DNA of 64,000 nucleotides from assembly GCF_014192745.1 (NCBI RefSeq), contig NZ_JACHYJ010000003.1:1-64000 (forward strand), read 5' to 3'. Under the pieces are notes generated by a model. It searched no databases. It was not told the origin of the DNA and saw nothing but the letters and a program-made list of their open reading frames with translations. The position numbers were made by a program, and so were the translations under genes. The DNA is from Luteimonas sp. RC10 (GTDB taxonomy: Bacteria; Pseudomonadota; Gammaproteobacteria; Xanthomonadales; Xanthomonadaceae). Each line of letters opens with the position of its first letter. Position 1 is the stretch's first letter. Shown here one piece after another: positions 18,100 to 29,013 of the stretch.

Positions 18100-20160
18100 A
18101 TGTCGCGCAAGCTGCTCGTCACTGCTGCCCTGCCCTACGCCAACGGTCCGCTGCACCTGGGCCATCTGGTCGGGTACATCCAGGCCGATACCTGGGTCCG
18201 GGCCCAGCGTATGGCGGGTGATGTTGCGCATTTCGTCTGCGCCGACGACACCCATGGCACGCCGATCATGCTGGCGGCCGAGAAGGCGGGAACCACGCCC
18301 GAGGCGTTCATCGCCGAGATCCACGCGGGGCATGTGCGCGACTTCACCGCGTTCGGTGTTGCATTCGACCATTACGATTCGACCCACTCGGCGGCCAACC
18401 GCGCGATGGTCGAGACGATCTATGCGCGCCTGGAACGCGGTGGGCATATCGCACGCCGCGCCGTCGCGCAGCTCTACGATCCGGTGCGCGGCATGTTCCT
18501 GCCCGACCGCTACGTCAAGGGCACCTGCCCGAAGTGCGGCACGCCGGACCAGTACGGCGACAACTGCGAGCACTGCGGTGCGACCTATGCGCCCAGCGAC
18601 CTGATCGAACCGAAGTCGGTGGTCAGCGGCGCGACGCCCGAGGTGCGTGAGTCCGAGCATTTCTTCTTCGAGCTCGGCCATTTCCAGGACGTGCTGCGCG
18701 ACTGGCTCGCCGGTGACGTCGCGGTGCCCGGCGTCAAGGCCAAGCTTGCGGAATGGCTGGATGGCGAAGGTGGCCTGCGCGCCTGGGACATCTCGCGCGA
18801 TGCACCGTACTTCGGCTTCGAGATCCCCGGGCACCCGGGCAAATTCTTCTACGTCTGGCTCGATGCGCCGATCGGCTACCTGAGCAGTTTCAAGACATTG
18901 TGCGAGCGCGATGGCATCGACTTCGATGCCTGGCTGTCGCCCGACGGCGATGTCGAGCTGCACCATTTTCTCGGCAAGGACATCGTCAATTTCCACGGCC
19001 TGTTCTGGCCGGCGATGTTGCACGGCGCCGGCCTGCGCGTACCGACGCGGCTGCATGTCAACGGTTACCTGATGGTCGACGGCGCGAAGATGTCCAAGTC
19101 GCGCGGCACGTTCGTCATGGCGCGCACGTATCTCGACCAGGGCCTGGACCCCGAGGCGTTGCGCTACTACTTCGCGGCGAAGTCCTCGGGCGGCGTCGAC
19201 GACCTCGATCTCAACCTCGAGGACTTCGTCGCGCGCGTCAACGCCGACCTGGTCGGCAAGTTCGTCAACCTGGCCAGCCGCTGCGCCGGTTTCATCCACA
19301 AGCGCTTCGACGCGCGGCTGGCAGACGCGCTACCCGATCCGGCCCAGTACGATCGTTTCGTCGCCGCGTTGTCGGGCGTGCGCGAAGCCTATGCGCGCAA
19401 CGACCCGGCCAGTGCGATCCGCCAGGTCATGGCGCTCGCCGACGAGGCCAACCGCTACATCGACGATCGCAAGCCCTGGGTGATCGCCAAGCAGGCGGGT
19501 GCCGATGCCGAACTGCAGGCCGTCTGCACCCAGGGCCTGAACCTGTTCCGCATCCTCGCCGGCGCGCTGCAGCCGATCCTGCCGCGCACCAGTACGCAGG
19601 CCGCGGCATTCCTCGCAGCGCCCGTCTCCCATTGGCAGGATCTCGACCAGCCGCTGACGGGCCGGACGATCCAGGCCTATGTTCCGCTGTTCACCCGTAT
19701 CGACCCGACTCTGCTCACCGCCATGACCGAAGCCTCCAAGGACACGCTCGCCGCCCCTGCGCCTGCCGCCCCGAACAAGACCGAGACGAAGGTGCCCGCA
19801 ACGTCCGCGCCCGCGAGCACCGACGCCCCGTATATCGGCATCGACGACTTCGCCAAGCTCGACCTGCGGATCGGCAAGGTCCTGGTGTGCGAGGCCGTCG
19901 AAGGCTCGGACAAGCTGCTGCGTTTCGAACTCGATGCCGGCGAACTGGGCAAGCGCCAGATCTTCTCCGGCATCCGCGCCAGCTACGGCGAGCCGGAGGC
20001 GCTGGTCGGCCGCAATGTGGTGTTCATTGCCAACCTTGCGCCGCGCAAGATGCGCTTTGGGCTGAGCGAAGGCATGATCCTGTCGGCCGGGTTCGATGGC
20101 GGCGCGCTCGCGCTGCTGGCGGCCGATGACGGCGCGCAGCCGGGCATGCCGGTGCGCTGA
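18100..20160 (+). CDS. metG: Methionine-tRNA ligase
   Basis: A 686-aa class I aminoacyl-tRNA synthetase that charges initiator and elongator tRNA-Met. The HIGH motif is HLGHL near residue 25, a zinc knuckle is present (CPKCGTPDQYGDNCEHCG near 147-165), and KMSKS occurs as AKMSKSRGTF near residue 333. After an Ala/Pro/Lys linker comes the C-terminal EMAP/Trbp111-type tRNA-binding dimerisation domain (from about 580, IGIDDFAKLDLRIGKV). This full-length arrangement matches E. coli MetG. It follows the receptor block but has its own promoter-like box. Confidence 0.98.
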   Translation: MSRKLLVTAALPYANGPLHLGHLVGYIQADTWVRAQRMAGDVAHFVCADDTHGTPIMLAAEKAGTTPEAFIAEIHAGHVRDFTAFGVAFDHYDSTHSAANRAMVETIYARLERGGHIARRAVAQLYDPVRGMFLPDRYVKGTCPKCGTPDQYGDNCEHCGATYAPSDLIEPKSVVSGATPEVRESEHFFFELGHFQDVLRDWLAGDVAVPGVKAKLAEWLDGEGGLRAWDISRDAPYFGFEIPGHPGKFFYVWLDAPIGYLSSFKTLCERDGIDFDAWLSPDGDVELHHFLGKDIVNFHGLFWPAMLHGAGLRVPTRLHVNGYLMVDGAKMSKSRGTFVMARTYLDQGLDPEALRYYFAAKSSGGVDDLDLNLEDFVARVNADLVGKFVNLASRCAGFIHKRFDARLADALPDPAQYDRFVAALSGVREAYARNDPASAIRQVMALADEANRYIDDRKPWVIAKQAGADAELQAVCTQGLNLFRILAGALQPILPRTSTQAAAFLAAPVSHWQDLDQPLTGRTIQAYVPLFTRIDPTLLTAMTEASKDTLAAPAPAAPNKTETKVPATSAPASTDAPYIGIDDFAKLDLRIGKVLVCEAVEGSDKLLRFELDAGELGKRQIFSGIRASYGEPEALVGRNVVFIANLAPRKMRFGLSEGMILSAGFDGGALALLAADDGAQPGMPVR

Positions 20161-20171
20161 TCGCATGATCA

Positions 20172-20193
20172 GGCGGCGTGCAGCAGCGCCGCC
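20172..20193. terminator. Hairpin between convergent metG and ubiB-like gene
   Basis: GGCGGCG and CGCCGCC pair around an eight-base loop in the 48-bp convergent gap. There is no clear T tract, so it is only a candidate bidirectional terminator. Confidence 0.4.
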
Positions 20194-20208
20194 CAGACAA
20201 CATGCGCG

Positions 20209-21888
20209 CTACTTGCGGCCGCTGCGCCAGATCGACAGCAGGATCCACACACCGCTCAGGCCCGCGCCGACGAAACCGAGCACGCCCAGCGCCATCAGCC
20301 AGCGGTGCGTTGCGCCGCCGCTCACGCTGTTCATGACGATCGACGAGCCGATGATCAGCGCGGCGGTGACGACGCCGACCGTGAGCCGATTGGCCGCGGC
20401 GTTGACCTGATCGCCGAATGACTTGAGCGAGGTCACCTCGATCTGCGCGCGCAGGCGGCCACGGCGCGCGGTCTGCAGCAGGCGGCGCAGATCGCGCGGC
20501 AGGTCGGCCAGAAGATCGATCGTGCTCGACAGCGTGCGTTGCCCGCGCCGCGCCAGCGCGCGTGGCGAATAGCGCTGCAGCATCACCCGCTCCAGCCACG
20601 GCTGGGCGGTACTGGTCATGTCGAACCCGGGATCGAGTTGGCGGCCCAGGCCCTCGAGTGTCAGGAACGCCTTGATCAAGAGCGCAAGATCGGGCGGCAG
20701 CATCAATCCGTGCCGGCGCAGCAGGCCGGTGATGTCGGCCAGCATCGCGCCCATCCGCAGATCGCGCAGCGGCAGCCCGCGGTACTGGTCGACGAAGCTG
20801 TCGATCTCGTTCTGCAGCCGCCCCTCGTCGACCTCGGCATCGCTCGTCGTCCAGTCCAGCAGCACATCGCACACGCTCTGCGGCTGCTGGGAGACCAACC
20901 CATGGAGCAGTCGCGCGACCTGGTAGCGCAGTTCCGGCAGCACGCGGCCGACCATGCCGAAGTCGATCAATGCGATGCGACCATCGGGCAGGAAGAACAG
21001 GTTGCCCGGATGCGGGTCGGCATGGAACAGGCCGTCCTCGAACACCATCTTCATGACGATGGCACTGCCCGCAAGCGCAAGCGCGTGGCGGTCCAGGCCT
21101 GCGGCCTCGATGCCGGCCAGGTCGCCGCCGGGAATGCCGACCACGCGATCCTGCACATTGAGCCGCTCGCAGGTCCATTGCCAGTGCACCCGGGGCACAA
21201 GCACAGCTGGATCGTCGGCAAAATTCGCTGCGATGCGCTCGGCGTTGCGGCACTCGGCCGCAAAGTCCAACTCGCTCCGCAGCGAAGCATCGAACTGGCG
21301 CACGACCTCGACCGGCCGATAGCGGCGCAGGTCCGGCGCCTGCGACTCGACAATCTCGGCCAAACGCGCGAGCAGGCGCAGGTCGGCTTCGACGATCTCG
21401 CGAATGCCGGGGCGCCGCACCTTCAGCACCACCGGCGTGCCGTCGTGCAGCCAGGCCAGATGCGCCTGCGCGAGCGAGGCGGCGGCGATCGGCTCAGGCT
21501 CGAAGCGTGCGAACGCGGTGTCCGGCGCCTCGCCCAGGTCTTCGATCAGCTGGGCATGGATCGCCGCATACGGCACCGGCGGCACCTGGCTCTGAAGTCG
21601 GCCCAGTTCTTCGATCCAGTCCGGCGGCAGCAGGTCGACGCGCGTGGCGAGGATCTGCCCAAGCTTGACGAATGTCGGTCCCAGGTCCTGCAGCGCATGG
21701 CGGACCCGTTCGGGCTGGGTCATGCGCGCGGTGTCGGCCGCGTGGAGATGCAACAGGCGACCGGCACGCTCGAGCGCGCCGGCCATGCCGATGCGCTGCA
21801 CGACATCGCCGAAGCCATAGCGCACCAGGACCGAGGCGATCTCCTGGATGCGGCCCAGATCGCGGACGGTGGCGAGCGTCTCCCACAT
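20209..21888 (-). CDS. UbiB/ABC1-family atypical protein kinase-like ATPase
   Basis: A 559-aa member of the ABC1/ADCK/UbiB family, linked to ubiquinone biosynthesis through ATPase activity on prenylated intermediates. The KxGQ motif appears as FVKLGQILATR, the Ala-rich loop as AAASLAQAHLAW, the ATP-binding Lys in VVLKVRRPGI, and the catalytic region as HADPHPGNLFFLPDGRIALIDFGMVG. Two C-terminal hydrophobic helices (VGVVTAALIIGSSIVM; LGFVGAGLSGVWILLSIW) anchor it in the membrane, as in UbiB. It is not in a ubiE-ubiJ-ubiB cluster, so the symbol is withheld. Start overlaps the pncC stop by one base. Confidence 0.88.
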   Translation of the reverse strand: MWETLATVRDLGRIQEIASVLVRYGFGDVVQRIGMAGALERAGRLLHLHAADTARMTQPERVRHALQDLGPTFVKLGQILATRVDLLPPDWIEELGRLQSQVPPVPYAAIHAQLIEDLGEAPDTAFARFEPEPIAAASLAQAHLAWLHDGTPVVLKVRRPGIREIVEADLRLLARLAEIVESQAPDLRRYRPVEVVRQFDASLRSELDFAAECRNAERIAANFADDPAVLVPRVHWQWTCERLNVQDRVVGIPGGDLAGIEAAGLDRHALALAGSAIVMKMVFEDGLFHADPHPGNLFFLPDGRIALIDFGMVGRVLPELRYQVARLLHGLVSQQPQSVCDVLLDWTTSDAEVDEGRLQNEIDSFVDQYRGLPLRDLRMGAMLADITGLLRRHGLMLPPDLALLIKAFLTLEGLGRQLDPGFDMTSTAQPWLERVMLQRYSPRALARRGQRTLSSTIDLLADLPRDLRRLLQTARRGRLRAQIEVTSLKSFGDQVNAAANRLTVGVVTAALIIGSSIVMNSVSGGATHRWLMALGVLGFVGAGLSGVWILLSIWRSGRK

Positions 21889-22388
21889 CAGTCGAGCGTC
21901 GCCTCGAGCCCGCGCAGCGCCGCCGCGACGGTCTGTCGCCGTACCGCCTCACGGTCGCCTTCGAAATGATGGATCTGCGCGCGCGCATAGTCGCCGCGCC
22001 GCTTCCACGCGATCCACACCGTGCCGACCGGCTTGTCGTCGCTGCCGCCGCCGGGCCCGGCGATGCCGGTCACCGCAACCGCGATGCTGGCGCCGGAATT
22101 GACCAACGCGCCGGACACCATCTCGATTGCGGTTTCGCGGCTGACCGCGCCATGCGTTTCCAGCGTCTGCAGACTGACGCCCAGCAACGCCTGCTTGGCC
22201 TCGTAGCTGTAGGCCGCCAGGCCGCAATCGAACCAGTCCGAGCAACCGGCGATATCGGTCATCGCCTTGGCGATCCAGCCGCCGGTGCAGCTTTCGGCGG
22301 TCACCAGGCGATGGTGGCGGTCATGCAGCAGTCCGCCCAGCCTGGCGGCCATCGTCTGCAATGTCGCGTCATCGGGAATTGCGCTCAT
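21888..22388 (-). CDS. pncC: CinA C-terminal domain protein, nicotinamide-nucleotide amidase
   Basis: A 166-aa stand-alone CinA-C protein predicted to deamidate NMN to NaMN in pyridine-nucleotide recycling. Landmarks are LVTAESCTGGWIAKAMTDIAG (about residues 27-47, with the catalytic Ser) and VAVTGIAGPGGGSDDKPVG. Length fits E. coli YgaD/PncC. Start 22388 (MSAIPDD) is chosen over an in-frame upstream ATG because the extra 32 residues are Arg-rich and unlike the family. It precedes the ubiB-like gene in a TGATG overlap. Confidence 0.9.
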   Translation of the reverse strand: MSAIPDDATLQTMAARLGGLLHDRHHRLVTAESCTGGWIAKAMTDIAGCSDWFDCGLAAYSYEAKQALLGVSLQTLETHGAVSRETAIEMVSGALVNSGASIAVAVTGIAGPGGGSDDKPVGTVWIAWKRRGDYARAQIHHFEGDREAVRRQTVAAALRGLEATLD

Positions 22389-22570
22389 CGTCCTGCATGC
22401 CTGTTCAAAGGCCTGTTTTACCGCATCCGCACGCGCGCGTCGCGCATTCAGGGAATTGACCCGCCGTCGCCATCGCGCGATCATGCCGCGCCGCCAGCAT
22501 CAGGGCCGTGCCAGGTTTCCTCGCCAGCACATGGGCATCCCGCCCGTTTCACCGCTGACAGGAACCTTGC

Positions 22571-25165
22571 ATGCATCGCCTCGCCCTGGCCGTCTCGATC
22601 GGCCTGCTCGCCATGTCCGCGCACGCTGCCGGACAGTCCAACGACGTCATCTCCGCTCCGCCCGATCGTTCCGACGCCGCTCCAGCCGCAACCGGCGACG
22701 ATCTCCTCCCCACCACGGCCCTTCGCTTCGGCCCACTGCGCGTGCCCGGCCAGCGCGTGCTCCGCTACCAGGAGGGGATGGCGCTGGGCGAGGACTACAT
22801 TCGCAATACGAACACCGCCGATGGCGACTTGGCAACACTGCTGCGGATCAACCCCGCCGTGCAGTTCGCTGATACCGCGCGCACTTCGCGCAATGGCGGC
22901 GAGATCCGCCCCGCCGACATCAGCATCAATGGCGCTCCGTACTACCAGAACCTCTTCATCGTCGATGGTGCCAGCTTCAACAACGACATCGATCCGGGAA
23001 ACACGATCTACGGCTCGAGCAGTGTGGTGGTGAATCACTTCTTCGATATTCCCAGCAGTGGCCAAGGCATCGCGCTCGACACCGAGCTTATCGAAGGGCT
23101 CGACGTTTACGACAGCAACGTGCCGGCCAGTTTTGGCGGATTCACCGGCGGCGTGGTCGACGCGCGTACACGCCGGGCACGCGATGCGTTCTCCGGCAAG
23201 GCCTGGTTCCGCATCGCCCGTTCTGCCTGGGACGAAATCCTGATCGCCGAGGGCAATGAAGCCGCATTTGCCGATTCCACGACCTATATTCGGCAACCGG
23301 ACTACGACAAGCAGAAGTTCGGCCTGCGGCTCGAAGGCCGCACCGAGCAGGGGCTCGGCATCATCGGCACGATCACCCAGACTCGCTCGACAATTCCGCT
23401 CAAGGCCTACAGCACCACCGAAAGCATTGCAGACGCGAATACCAAGGAACAAACGCGCAAGAACACCGCAATCTCGCTCAACGTCGATTGGGCCCATGAC
23501 GATGGCGTGTCACTCAGTGCTTCGCTGCAACACGCGCCGAGCGAAGATCGGTACTTCATCGTCAACCAGAAGGACTCCTGGATGGACCTGAAATCGGGGG
23601 GGCCGGTGATGTCGTTCCGAGCTGATGTCGAGCACGGCGCCTGGCGCTTCGGCAACGCCATCAGCTACAGCGACGTCGAGAGTTCGCGCGCCACGCCCGT
23701 GGACTACTGGAAGTCTTGGGCCCGCTCGGAGGACAAGTACTGGAATTCGGCAAGTACCAACAACGAAGGCAGCGGCGGCAACATCAACCAGCACGACCGC
23801 AAGGTCGCGTACAAATTCAGTGCCGTGCGTGACAGCTTCATGCTCGGTGGGATCGAGCACACGCTCAGCGGCGGCTTCGGTTATCAGCGACGCAAGGCGT
23901 TCTACGAGCGTCCGAACGTCCACAGCTATTACTACACCCCCACCGCCACGACCAGCTGCACGCTGTCCGACGGCACAATCGACCTCGATACCTGTTCACT
24001 GGCTCCAGTCACGGAGTCGCGCGCTCAGGTCGTCACCGGTCAAGGCCAATACCTCGCACGCGCGGTCATCTACCGCGCCGGCAGCATCGAGGTCGAAGGT
24101 GACGAGTGGAACGCGTGGGTCCAAAACGATATCCAGATGGGCAACTGGAGCGTCCGACCAGGCCTGCGATTCGACGACGACAGTATCTGGGGCCGCCCAT
24201 CTGTCGCGCCGCGCCTGTCCGCGTCATGGGACGTCCTCGGCGACGGCAGGAGCATACTGACAGGCGGTGTGAATCGTTACTACGGCAGGAATTTCTTTAC
24301 GTATCTGATGCGTGAAGCACGTGGCAAGCTCGCGACGGAAAAGAGGCGGACCAGTGCCGTGCAGCGGTGGGAAGAGGCCGCCGGGACCGTCCAGACCACA
24401 GACAACCGAATCTCAGACCTGGACATTCCCTACACCGACGAGTGGACGATCGGCATCCGCCAGCAGTTGTCCGGCTTCGACTTCAACCTCAAATATGTGA
24501 ACCGCGAAAGCCGTAGACAGGTGCTTCGCCAGAGCGTCCGCAGTGACGACTCGACCGGCTATTACAAGACCAACGTCTACGAGTACAACAACAACGGACG
24601 CAGTGCCAGCGGCATCTATTCTCTGACTGTCACGCCGACCGTACGTTTGAATGCTTTCGGCTCGAGCACCGGTTTCACGCTTGCGCTCGACCAGAGCGAT
24701 GTCCGCCGTAACTACAACGACTACGATACGATCTGGAATGAAGATACATTCAACGAACTGATCGTCTATAAGGGTAATGTGATCTCCAGGTACGACATCC
24801 CGGCAACGAACTTCAATCGTCCTTGGACCGCACGCCTTTCCACACAGACCCGCTTCGAGGCACTGGGTCTTTCCTGGAGCAACTTCCTTCGCTATCGGGC
24901 TGGATACCGCGACGTCGGAATCGTCGACGAGGCTGAGGTCGACGGCGCCTCTCTTGATGTCTACGACGATGTCGACTATCCGCGCAGTTGGACCTGGGAT
25001 TCCACAATCGAGTACGACCTGCCGATCCCTCGCATCGATGCATACGTCAGGGTCGAGGCAACCAACGTGTTCAACCGCATGAACCGGATTGTTGGTACGA
25101 CCGCCACCGGCACCTACTACGAGCCCGGCCGCAGCTACTGGCTCGAACTCGGCTATCGGTTCTGA
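22571..25165 (+). CDS. TonB-dependent receptor (third, distinct type)
   Basis: An 864-aa outer-membrane receptor with signal peptide (LALAVSIGLLAMSAHAAGQ). Its plug is divergent (ADISINGAPYYQNLFIVDGA; ELIEGLDVYDSNVPASFGGFTGGVVDA) and its barrel rich in Tyr/Asn/Asp, ending in SYWLELGYRF with terminal Phe. It is not close to the two receptors at 11-18 kb, and no clear TonB box is visible. Codons look less GC-biased than in neighbours. A di-haem peroxidase gene starts five bases downstream, so the two are almost certainly one operon and may act on the same metal or haem-related substrate. Confidence 0.9.
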   Translation: MHRLALAVSIGLLAMSAHAAGQSNDVISAPPDRSDAAPAATGDDLLPTTALRFGPLRVPGQRVLRYQEGMALGEDYIRNTNTADGDLATLLRINPAVQFADTARTSRNGGEIRPADISINGAPYYQNLFIVDGASFNNDIDPGNTIYGSSSVVVNHFFDIPSSGQGIALDTELIEGLDVYDSNVPASFGGFTGGVVDARTRRARDAFSGKAWFRIARSAWDEILIAEGNEAAFADSTTYIRQPDYDKQKFGLRLEGRTEQGLGIIGTITQTRSTIPLKAYSTTESIADANTKEQTRKNTAISLNVDWAHDDGVSLSASLQHAPSEDRYFIVNQKDSWMDLKSGGPVMSFRADVEHGAWRFGNAISYSDVESSRATPVDYWKSWARSEDKYWNSASTNNEGSGGNINQHDRKVAYKFSAVRDSFMLGGIEHTLSGGFGYQRRKAFYERPNVHSYYYTPTATTSCTLSDGTIDLDTCSLAPVTESRAQVVTGQGQYLARAVIYRAGSIEVEGDEWNAWVQNDIQMGNWSVRPGLRFDDDSIWGRPSVAPRLSASWDVLGDGRSILTGGVNRYYGRNFFTYLMREARGKLATEKRRTSAVQRWEEAAGTVQTTDNRISDLDIPYTDEWTIGIRQQLSGFDFNLKYVNRESRRQVLRQSVRSDDSTGYYKTNVYEYNNNGRSASGIYSLTVTPTVRLNAFGSSTGFTLALDQSDVRRNYNDYDTIWNEDTFNELIVYKGNVISRYDIPATNFNRPWTARLSTQTRFEALGLSWSNFLRYRAGYRDVGIVDEAEVDGASLDVYDDVDYPRSWTWDSTIEYDLPIPRIDAYVRVEATNVFNRMNRIVGTTATGTYYEPGRSYWLELGYRF

Positions 25166-25170
25166 GCACG

Positions 25171-26349
25171 ATGACGCAGGCCCCTGCGCGCCCGCGCCGT
25201 CGAAGGACCGCGCGGGTGTCTTGCTGCGCGCTTGTTGTGTTGCTCGGCGCGTGGATGCCGGTCGCGGCAGGCGAGGCCATGCAGGCGCCTGGAGGGGCCG
25301 CCTGCACCGACCGCCTGCGCACCGACGGTCCCCCTGTCGACTTCGCCTGCCTGCGCCGCGTCTATGCGCAGCCGAGCGAACGCTGGCCGGCGCCGCACGT
25401 CGATCCGGGCGTGACCTGGCGAGAGTTGGCACCGCTGCCGCGCACGCCGCCGACGCCAGCCGACAATCCATCCACGCCCGAACGCGTCGCGCTCGGCAAG
25501 CGACTGTTCGAAGATCCGAGACTGTCGCGCTCGGGCCAGATCGCGTGCGCGAACTGCCACGATCCGCAATTGGGCTGGGCCGACGGGCGCAGTGTGTCGT
25601 TCGGGCACGACCGCCAGACTGGCCGACGCAATGCGATCTCGGTGGCGACCAGCGCCTGGATGCGCACGCTGTTCTGGGACGGGCGCGCGGCGTCGCTCGA
25701 AGACCAGGCACTGCACCCGCTGGTCGACGGGCGCGAGATGGCGAACCGGTCGCTGGCTCCCACCATCCGACGCGTGCGGCGCGATCCGGCGTATCGCGCC
25801 GCCTTCGCGGCCGCCTACGGCAGCGATCGCATCGACGCGCAGTCGATCGCCAGATCGCTGGCAACGTTCCAGCGCAGCCTCGCACCGCGCACCGGGCGGC
25901 TGGATCGGTTCCTCGCCGGCCGCACGGACCAGCTCGACGACCGCCAGCTCTGGGGCCTGCACCTGTTCCGCACGCATGCGCGCTGCATGAATTGCCACAG
26001 CGGTCCGGAGATGACCGACCACGGCTTCCATAACCTCGGCCTGCACTTCCACGGCCGTCGCCGCCAGGACCTAGGCCGCTACGAGGTCACCGGTGATCCG
26101 GCGGACGCAGGACAGTTCCGCACCCCGTCACTGCGCGGTGTCGCCCGTACTGCGCCGTACATGCACAACGGTCTGTTCCCGCATCTTCTTGGCGTCGTGC
26201 GCGCGTACGACGCCGGCATGCCGGCGCCGCGCCCGTCGCCCGCCCAGCGCAACGATCCGACGTTTCCGCGCCCCGACCCGCTGCTGCGGCCGCTCAAACT
26301 GCAGCGCGAAGAGATCGAGGCGATCGTCGATTTCCTCGAGCAGGTCTAG
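25171..26349 (+). CDS. Di-haem cytochrome c peroxidase/MauG-family protein
   Basis: A 392-aa exported protein with signal segment (SCCALVVLLGAWMPVAAG) and two c-type haem motifs, CANCH (about residue 127) and CMNCH (about 272). This spacing is typical of bacterial cytochrome c peroxidase and MauG-type enzymes. The FRTPSLRGVARTAPYMHNG region carries the conserved Met/His environment for the second haem. It may reduce peroxide or oxidise a protein or metal substrate in the periplasm. The start follows the receptor stop by five bases. Confidence 0.9.
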   Translation: MTQAPARPRRRRTARVSCCALVVLLGAWMPVAAGEAMQAPGGAACTDRLRTDGPPVDFACLRRVYAQPSERWPAPHVDPGVTWRELAPLPRTPPTPADNPSTPERVALGKRLFEDPRLSRSGQIACANCHDPQLGWADGRSVSFGHDRQTGRRNAISVATSAWMRTLFWDGRAASLEDQALHPLVDGREMANRSLAPTIRRVRRDPAYRAAFAAAYGSDRIDAQSIARSLATFQRSLAPRTGRLDRFLAGRTDQLDDRQLWGLHLFRTHARCMNCHSGPEMTDHGFHNLGLHFHGRRRQDLGRYEVTGDPADAGQFRTPSLRGVARTAPYMHNGLFPHLLGVVRAYDAGMPAPRPSPAQRNDPTFPRPDPLLRPLKLQREEIEAIVDFLEQV

Positions 26350-26415
26350 CGGCCGGCGGCGAGGAATCGGGCGTTGAGGCAAAATGGCCGGCCGGCTGGC
26401 CCCTTTCGAGACGCG

Positions 26416-29013
26416 ATGACCGCCCCCCAACACACGCCCCTGATGCAGCAGTTCTTCGCCGCCAAGGCGGAGCACCCGGACGTGCTGTTGTTCTTCCGTA
26501 TGGGCGATTTCTACGAATTGTTCTATGACGACGCCCGCAAGGCGGCGCGGTTGCTCGACATCACGCTGACCCAGCGCGGCAACTCGGCCGGCGCGCCGAT
26601 CCCGATGGCCGGAGTGCCGCACCATTCGGCCGAAGGCTATCTGGCGCGGCTGGTCGCGCTCGGCGAGTCGGTGGCGATCTGCGAGCAGATCGGCGACCCG
26701 GCCGCGAGCAAGGGGCTGGTCGAGCGCAAGGTGGTGCGCATCGTGACGCCGGGCACAGTGACCGACGAGGCGCTGCTGCAGGAGCGTCGCGATACGCTGC
26801 TGATGGCGGTCGCACGCAATCGTGCCGGCCACTATGGCCTGGCCTGGGCGGATCTGGCCGGTGGGCGCTTTTTCGTCTGCGAATGCGCGAACGAGGACAC
26901 GCTGGAGGCCGAGCTCGCGCGGCTCGATCCGGCCGAGCTGCTGGTGCCCGACGAGGACGGCTGGCCGGCGTTCCTGGGCGAGCGCAGCGGCATGCGCCGG
27001 CGGCCGCCGTGGCTGTTCGATGCCGATTCGGGCCGCCGCCAGCTGCTGCAGTTCTTCGGCCTGCACGACCTCACCGGCTTCGGCATCGACGACCGGCCGC
27101 TGGCGATTGCCGCAGCCGGCGCGCTGCTGGGCTATGTCGAGGAGACCCAGAAGCAGCGCCTGCCGCACCTGACCTCGATCGCGGTGGAAAGCGGCGATGG
27201 CGCGATCGCGATGAACGCCGCCACGCGTCGGCATCTCGAACTCGATACCCGCGTCGACGGCGACACCCGCAACACTCTGCTCGGCGTGCTCGACAGCACG
27301 GTCACGCCGATGGGCGGACGCCTGCTGCGCCGCTGGCTGCACCGCCCGCTGCGCGACCGCGGCGTGCTGGGCGAGCGCCTGCATGCGGTCGAGGCACTGA
27401 TCGAAGGCGGCGCCGATGTCGCACTGCGCGAGCGCTTCCGTGCGCTCGGCGATCTGGAACGCGTGCTCACGCGCATCGCGCTGCGATCGGCACGGCCGCG
27501 CGACCTGTCGACGCTGCGCGACGGCCTGGCGCTGCTGCCCGACCTGCGCACCACACTGCAGGCAATCGACTCGCCGCGCCTGCGCGCATTGCACGACGCC
27601 CTCGGCGAACACGGTGAGCAGGCCCATCTGCTGGCCACGGCCCTGGTCGAGCAGCCGCCGGTGCTCGCGCGCGACGGTGGCGTGTTCGCCGACGACTACG
27701 ATGCCGAGCTGGCCGAACTGCGCCGGTTGAGCACCAACGCCGACCAGTTCCTCGTCGACCTGGAGGCGCGCGAACGCGAGGCCAGCGGCATCGCCACGCT
27801 CAAGGTCGGCTACAACCGCGTGCATGGCTACTTCATCGAGATCGGCAAGGCGCACGCGGCCAAGGCCCCCGCGCACTACACCCGGCGGCAGACGCTGACC
27901 AATGCCGAGCGCTACATCACCGAGGAACTCAAGCAGTTCGAGGACAAGGTGCTATCGGCGCGCGAGCGTGCGCTGGCCCGCGAACGCCTGCTCTACGAGC
28001 AGTTGCTCGACGCGCTCAACGCCAGCCTCGAGACCCTCAAGCAGTGCGCGGGCGCGCTCAGCGAACTCGACGTGCTCGCCTGCTTCGCCGAGCGCGCACA
28101 GGCACTGGACTGGTCGCGCCCGCAGCTCGACGCGCACCCTGGCGTGCGTATCGAGCGCGGTCGCCATCCTGTGGTCGAAGCGGTGCGGCGCGAACCCTTC
28201 GAGCCCAACGATCTGGTGCTCGGCGACGGTCCCGAGTTCGGTGACCGGCGCATGCTGGTGATCACCGGCCCGAACATGGGCGGCAAGAGCACCTACATGC
28301 GCCAGAACGCGCTGATCGTGCTGCTCGCGCACATCGGCAGCTTCGTGCCGGCGGCCCGCGCGACGATCGGCCCGATCGACCGCATCCTCACCCGTATCGG
28401 CGCCGGCGACGATCTCGCCAAGGGCCAGTCGACCTTCATGGTCGAGATGGCCGAGACCAGCTACATCCTCCACCACGCCACCGACGAATCCCTGGTGCTG
28501 ATGGACGAGATCGGCCGCGGCACCTCGACCTACGACGGGCTCGCACTGGCGGACGCCTGCGCGCGCCATCTCGCAGGGCGCAACCGCAGCTACACGCTGT
28601 TTGCGACCCACTACTTCGAACTGACCGCGCTGGCGCAGCCCGGCAGTGGCATCGCCAACGTGCATCTGGACGCAGTCGAGCATCGCGACCAGCAGGGCAA
28701 TGAGACGCTGGTGTTCATGCACGCCGTCAAGGACGGGCCGGCCGACCGCAGCTTCGGCCTGCAGGTCGCGGCACTGGCCGGCCTGCCCAGGCAGGTCGTG
28801 CGCGATGCCCGCGCGCGGCTGGCCGAGCTCGAGCAACGGCGCAACGACACGCCCGCGCCACCGATGTCGGCCGACACGCTCGGCACCCCGCAGCAGATCG
28901 GCCTGTTTGCGCCACCGTCGGCTGCGGTGGAGGCACTGGCCGGAATCGATCCCGACGCGCTGACGCCGCGCGAAGCCCTTGAGGCGTTGTACCGGCTCAA
29001 GACCCTGTTGTAA
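26416..29013 (+). CDS. mutS: DNA mismatch repair protein MutS
   Basis: An 865-aa MutS. The mismatch-binding Phe-x-Glu is in [15 protein letters not shown] (about residue 35), and connector, lever and clamp domains follow. The ATPase has Walker [10 protein letters not shown] near residue 620, signature ELSEQ-type sequences replaced by [12 protein letters not shown], Walker [14 protein letters not shown], and FATHYFELT. The C-terminal dimerisation tail ends in [19 protein letters not shown]. Start 26416 matches the family start; the longer frame to 26374 has no support. Confidence 0.98.
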   Translation: MTAPQHTPLMQQFFAAKAEHPDVLLFFRMGDFYELFYDDARKAARLLDITLTQRGNSAGAPIPMAGVPHHSAEGYLARLVALGESVAICEQIGDPAASKGLVERKVVRIVTPGTVTDEALLQERRDTLLMAVARNRAGHYGLAWADLAGGRFFVCECANEDTLEAELARLDPAELLVPDEDGWPAFLGERSGMRRRPPWLFDADSGRRQLLQFFGLHDLTGFGIDDRPLAIAAAGALLGYVEETQKQRLPHLTSIAVESGDGAIAMNAATRRHLELDTRVDGDTRNTLLGVLDSTVTPMGGRLLRRWLHRPLRDRGVLGERLHAVEALIEGGADVALRERFRALGDLERVLTRIALRSARPRDLSTLRDGLALLPDLRTTLQAIDSPRLRALHDALGEHGEQAHLLATALVEQPPVLARDGGVFADDYDAELAELRRLSTNADQFLVDLEAREREASGIATLKVGYNRVHGYFIEIGKAHAAKAPAHYTRRQTLTNAERYITEELKQFEDKVLSARERALARERLLYEQLLDALNASLETLKQCAGALSELDVLACFAERAQALDWSRPQLDAHPGVRIERGRHPVVEAVRREPFEPNDLVLGDGPEFGDRRMLVITGPNMGGKSTYMRQNALIVLLAHIGSFVPAARATIGPIDRILTRIGAGDDLAKGQSTFMVEMAETSYILHHATDESLVLMDEIGRGTSTYDGLALADACARHLAGRNRSYTLFATHYFELTALAQPGSGIANVHLDAVEHRDQQGNETLVFMHAVKDGPADRSFGLQVAALAGLPRQVVRDARARLAELEQRRNDTPAPPMSADTLGTPQQIGLFAPPSAAVEALAGIDPDALTPREALEALYRLKTLL

